From: Rheinheimera pacifica
Lineage (GTDB): Bacteria > Pseudomonadota > Gammaproteobacteria > Enterobacterales > Alteromonadaceae
Reading direction: 5' to 3'
Assembly (NCBI RefSeq): GCF_024809855.1
Contig: NZ_JANUEM010000003.1
Span: 1 to 64,000, forward strand
Length of the DNA stretch: 64,000 bases
A model generated the notes under the pieces. The model ran no database searches. It was not told where the DNA came from and was given only the letters and a program-made list of their open reading frames with translations. Position numbers and translations under genes: made by a program. Within the stretch, counting starts at the first letter, position 1. Each line of letters starts with the position of its first letter. Of this stretch, positions 62,763 through 64,000 are shown one piece after another.

Positions 62763-64000
62763 TTAAAACCACTGAAACAGCGCTATGGCCAGCATAGTGC
62801 CCAGCACCGGCATCAGTACGCTGACAACCGCAACCGGCCAGTAGGCATTTTGATGGCTTTCACCACAGATAGCACGGATGGTAGTAACCACATAGCCGTT
62901 ATGCGGCAGAGAATCGAGCGCGCCGGATGAAATAGCCACCACGCGGTGCAGTTGCTCGGCATCTACGCCGCGATCCAGATAATGCGGTGCAATTTCCGGC
63001 AGCGCAATAACCTGGCCGCCGGAAGCCGAGCCGGTTAACCCTGCTATGGCACTTACTGCCACGGCAGCACCGAGCAGCTCTGGCCCTGGCAGGTGAGTCA
63101 TATAATCTACTACGCTGCTAAAGGCCGGTGTGAGCTTGGCTACTGCCCCAAAACCGACGACTGCGGCAGTATTACCAATAGCCAGTAGGGCACCCAGTAC
63201 GCCTTCGTTGGTGGCTGCTGCCGGGTTGGCTAAAAAGCGGAAATTCAATAAATACAATGTGATTACGCCACCGGCCAGAGCAATAATTAATGCCGCCTGT
63301 TGCAGGCTGTCGTGCAGCAAAAACGAGGTTACCAGCACCACCAGTAACGGCAGCAAACCGGTTAGCCAATGCGGCAGGGGTTTATCACTTAATACCGGAT
63401 CGCTGCTACGGGCAGTAAACTGCTCGCCTTTGGCTACAGCAGATTTAATCATCCACATCAGGGTATAATAGCCAGCTACAGCCATAAACAGCGCCACAAT
63501 AATACTTACCTGCCAGCCGGCGTAAGGTGTGGTGCCAAGGTAGGGGATGGGGATCCAGTTTTGTATTTCCGGTGAGCCGGCCGATGTCATGGTAAAGGTT
63601 ACCGAGCCCAGCGCCAGCGCGGCAGGAATAAAGCGCCGTGGCAGGTTAGCGCCTTTAAACAGGCTTACTGCCATAGGGTAGGCTGAAAACGCCACCACAA
63701 ATAAGCTTACGCCGCCATAGGTTAATACGGCGCATGCCAGTACTATAGCCAGCACTGCGCGGGTATGGCCCAGCCGTTTAACAATAGCCAGCGCCACAGC
63801 GTCAGCAGCGCCGGTGTGCTCCATTAACTTGCCGAAGATAGAACCCAGTAAAAACATCAGAAACCAGGCGGCAACAAAACCGGCGAAACCAGACATATAT
63901 CCGTGCACAAAATCGGCTTTATCGGCCAGTTGCCAGAACGGAATGCCATTGGTTATTGCCACCAGCAATGCGCACAGGGGGGCGGTAATAAACAGGTTAA
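62763..64000 (-). CDS. GntP-family permease, N-terminus beyond window
   Basis: The frame is open to the right edge (NLFITAPLCALLVAITNGIP), so the start lies outside. At least 412 residues are present with about 12 membrane segments: LTYGGVSLFVVAFSAYPMAV, FTMTSAGSPEIQNWIP, and near the end LTGSASGGQVIALPEIAPHY and SGALDSLPHNGYVV. These are typical of the GntP gluconate/hydroxy-acid proton symporter family. The substrate cannot be told. Its stop is 14 bases before the hydrolase start, so the two are probably one operon. Confidence 0.87.
   Translation of the reverse strand, partial: NLFITAPLCALLVAITNGIPFWQLADKADFVHGYMSGFAGFVAAWFLMFLLGSIFGKLMEHTGAADAVALAIVKRLGHTRAVLAIVLACAVLTYGGVSLFVVAFSAYPMAVSLFKGANLPRRFIPAALALGSVTFTMTSAGSPEIQNWIPIPYLGTTPYAGWQVSIIVALFMAVAGYYTLMWMIKSAVAKGEQFTARSSDPVLSDKPLPHWLTGLLPLLVVLVTSFLLHDSLQQAALIIALAGGVITLYLLNFRFLANPAAATNEGVLGALLAIGNTAAVVGFGAVAKLTPAFSSVVDYMTHLPGPELLGAAVAVSAIAGLTGSASGGQVIALPEIAPHYLDRGVDAEQLHRVVAISSGALDSLPHNGYVVTTIRAICGESHQNAYWPVAVVSVLMPVLGTMLAIALFQWF

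Overview
The window comes from a Gram-negative gammaproteobacterium, most likely of the Alteromonadales/Chromatiaceae type (Rheinheimera, Arsukibacterium or Alishewanella-like). This rests on the many TonB receptors, a TPP-riboswitch-led TonB receptor/PnuT operon, paired bacterioferritins, secreted S9/S10/M16 peptidases and RegB/RegA-type regulation. The genus is an inference; no rRNA or other marker is present.

Left third (1-23.4 kb), the accessory island. It starts with the end of an IS3-family element and holds about 26 tandem loci, intact or decayed, of one family of small exported proteins (about 100-120 residues). Each has a signal peptide, a beta-rich N-terminal half, a mid Cys, a helix of the form Y-x-x-LLAA-x-x-A-GK-x-V, a second Cys and a short C-terminal strand. 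I recognise no function for the family. The array is interrupted by two Sec-exported RHS/YD-repeat polymorphic toxins. RHS1 (1549 aa) is followed by an overlapping 66-aa two-TM putative immunity gene. RHS2 (2347 aa, with SpvB and FG-GAP regions) is followed by an exported Sel1-repeat protein. A fused leader-tail remnant of a third RHS gene sits at 3.1 kb. A segment of several small genes plus the RHS upstream region is present twice (about 1.3-3.1 kb and 10.4-13.0 kb). The copies have decayed in complementary ways, so each gene type keeps at least one intact copy. Several small genes are broken by 1-base indels in T tracts within their signal-peptide codons. One more member stands alone at 55.1 kb.

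Middle (23.5-45.8 kb), chromosomal and rich in metal and cofactor uptake. It holds a CDF metal efflux gene with a membrane partner and a chemoreceptor. A TPP riboswitch leads an operon for thiamine uptake and salvage (TonB receptor, YkoF-like protein, PnuT, ThiK-like kinase). Then come oligopeptidase B and a Fur-box-controlled haem uptake operon (DUF4198 protein, four-EF-hand lipoprotein, haem receptor, TonB-ExbB-ExbD). After these come an EamA exporter, an S10 carboxypeptidase and two bacterioferritin subunits with complementary active sites. The block ends with a Fur-controlled divergent locus (FagA-like, PA4469-like, Mn-SOD, ZIP transporter) that resembles the Pseudomonas fagA-fumC-orfX-sodM locus without fumC.

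Right part (45.8-64 kb). It holds an M16 metalloprotease lipoprotein, an XRE regulator facing two unknown genes, and a lipase with an exported partner. A RegB/RegA-type two-component pair follows, preceded by an attenuator-like hairpin. Next are the orphan small-family gene, a TonB receptor with a PepSY protein, a large unknown membrane protein, an exported MetX-like hydrolase and a GntP-type permease cut by the window edge. No rRNA, tRNA or CRISPR was seen.
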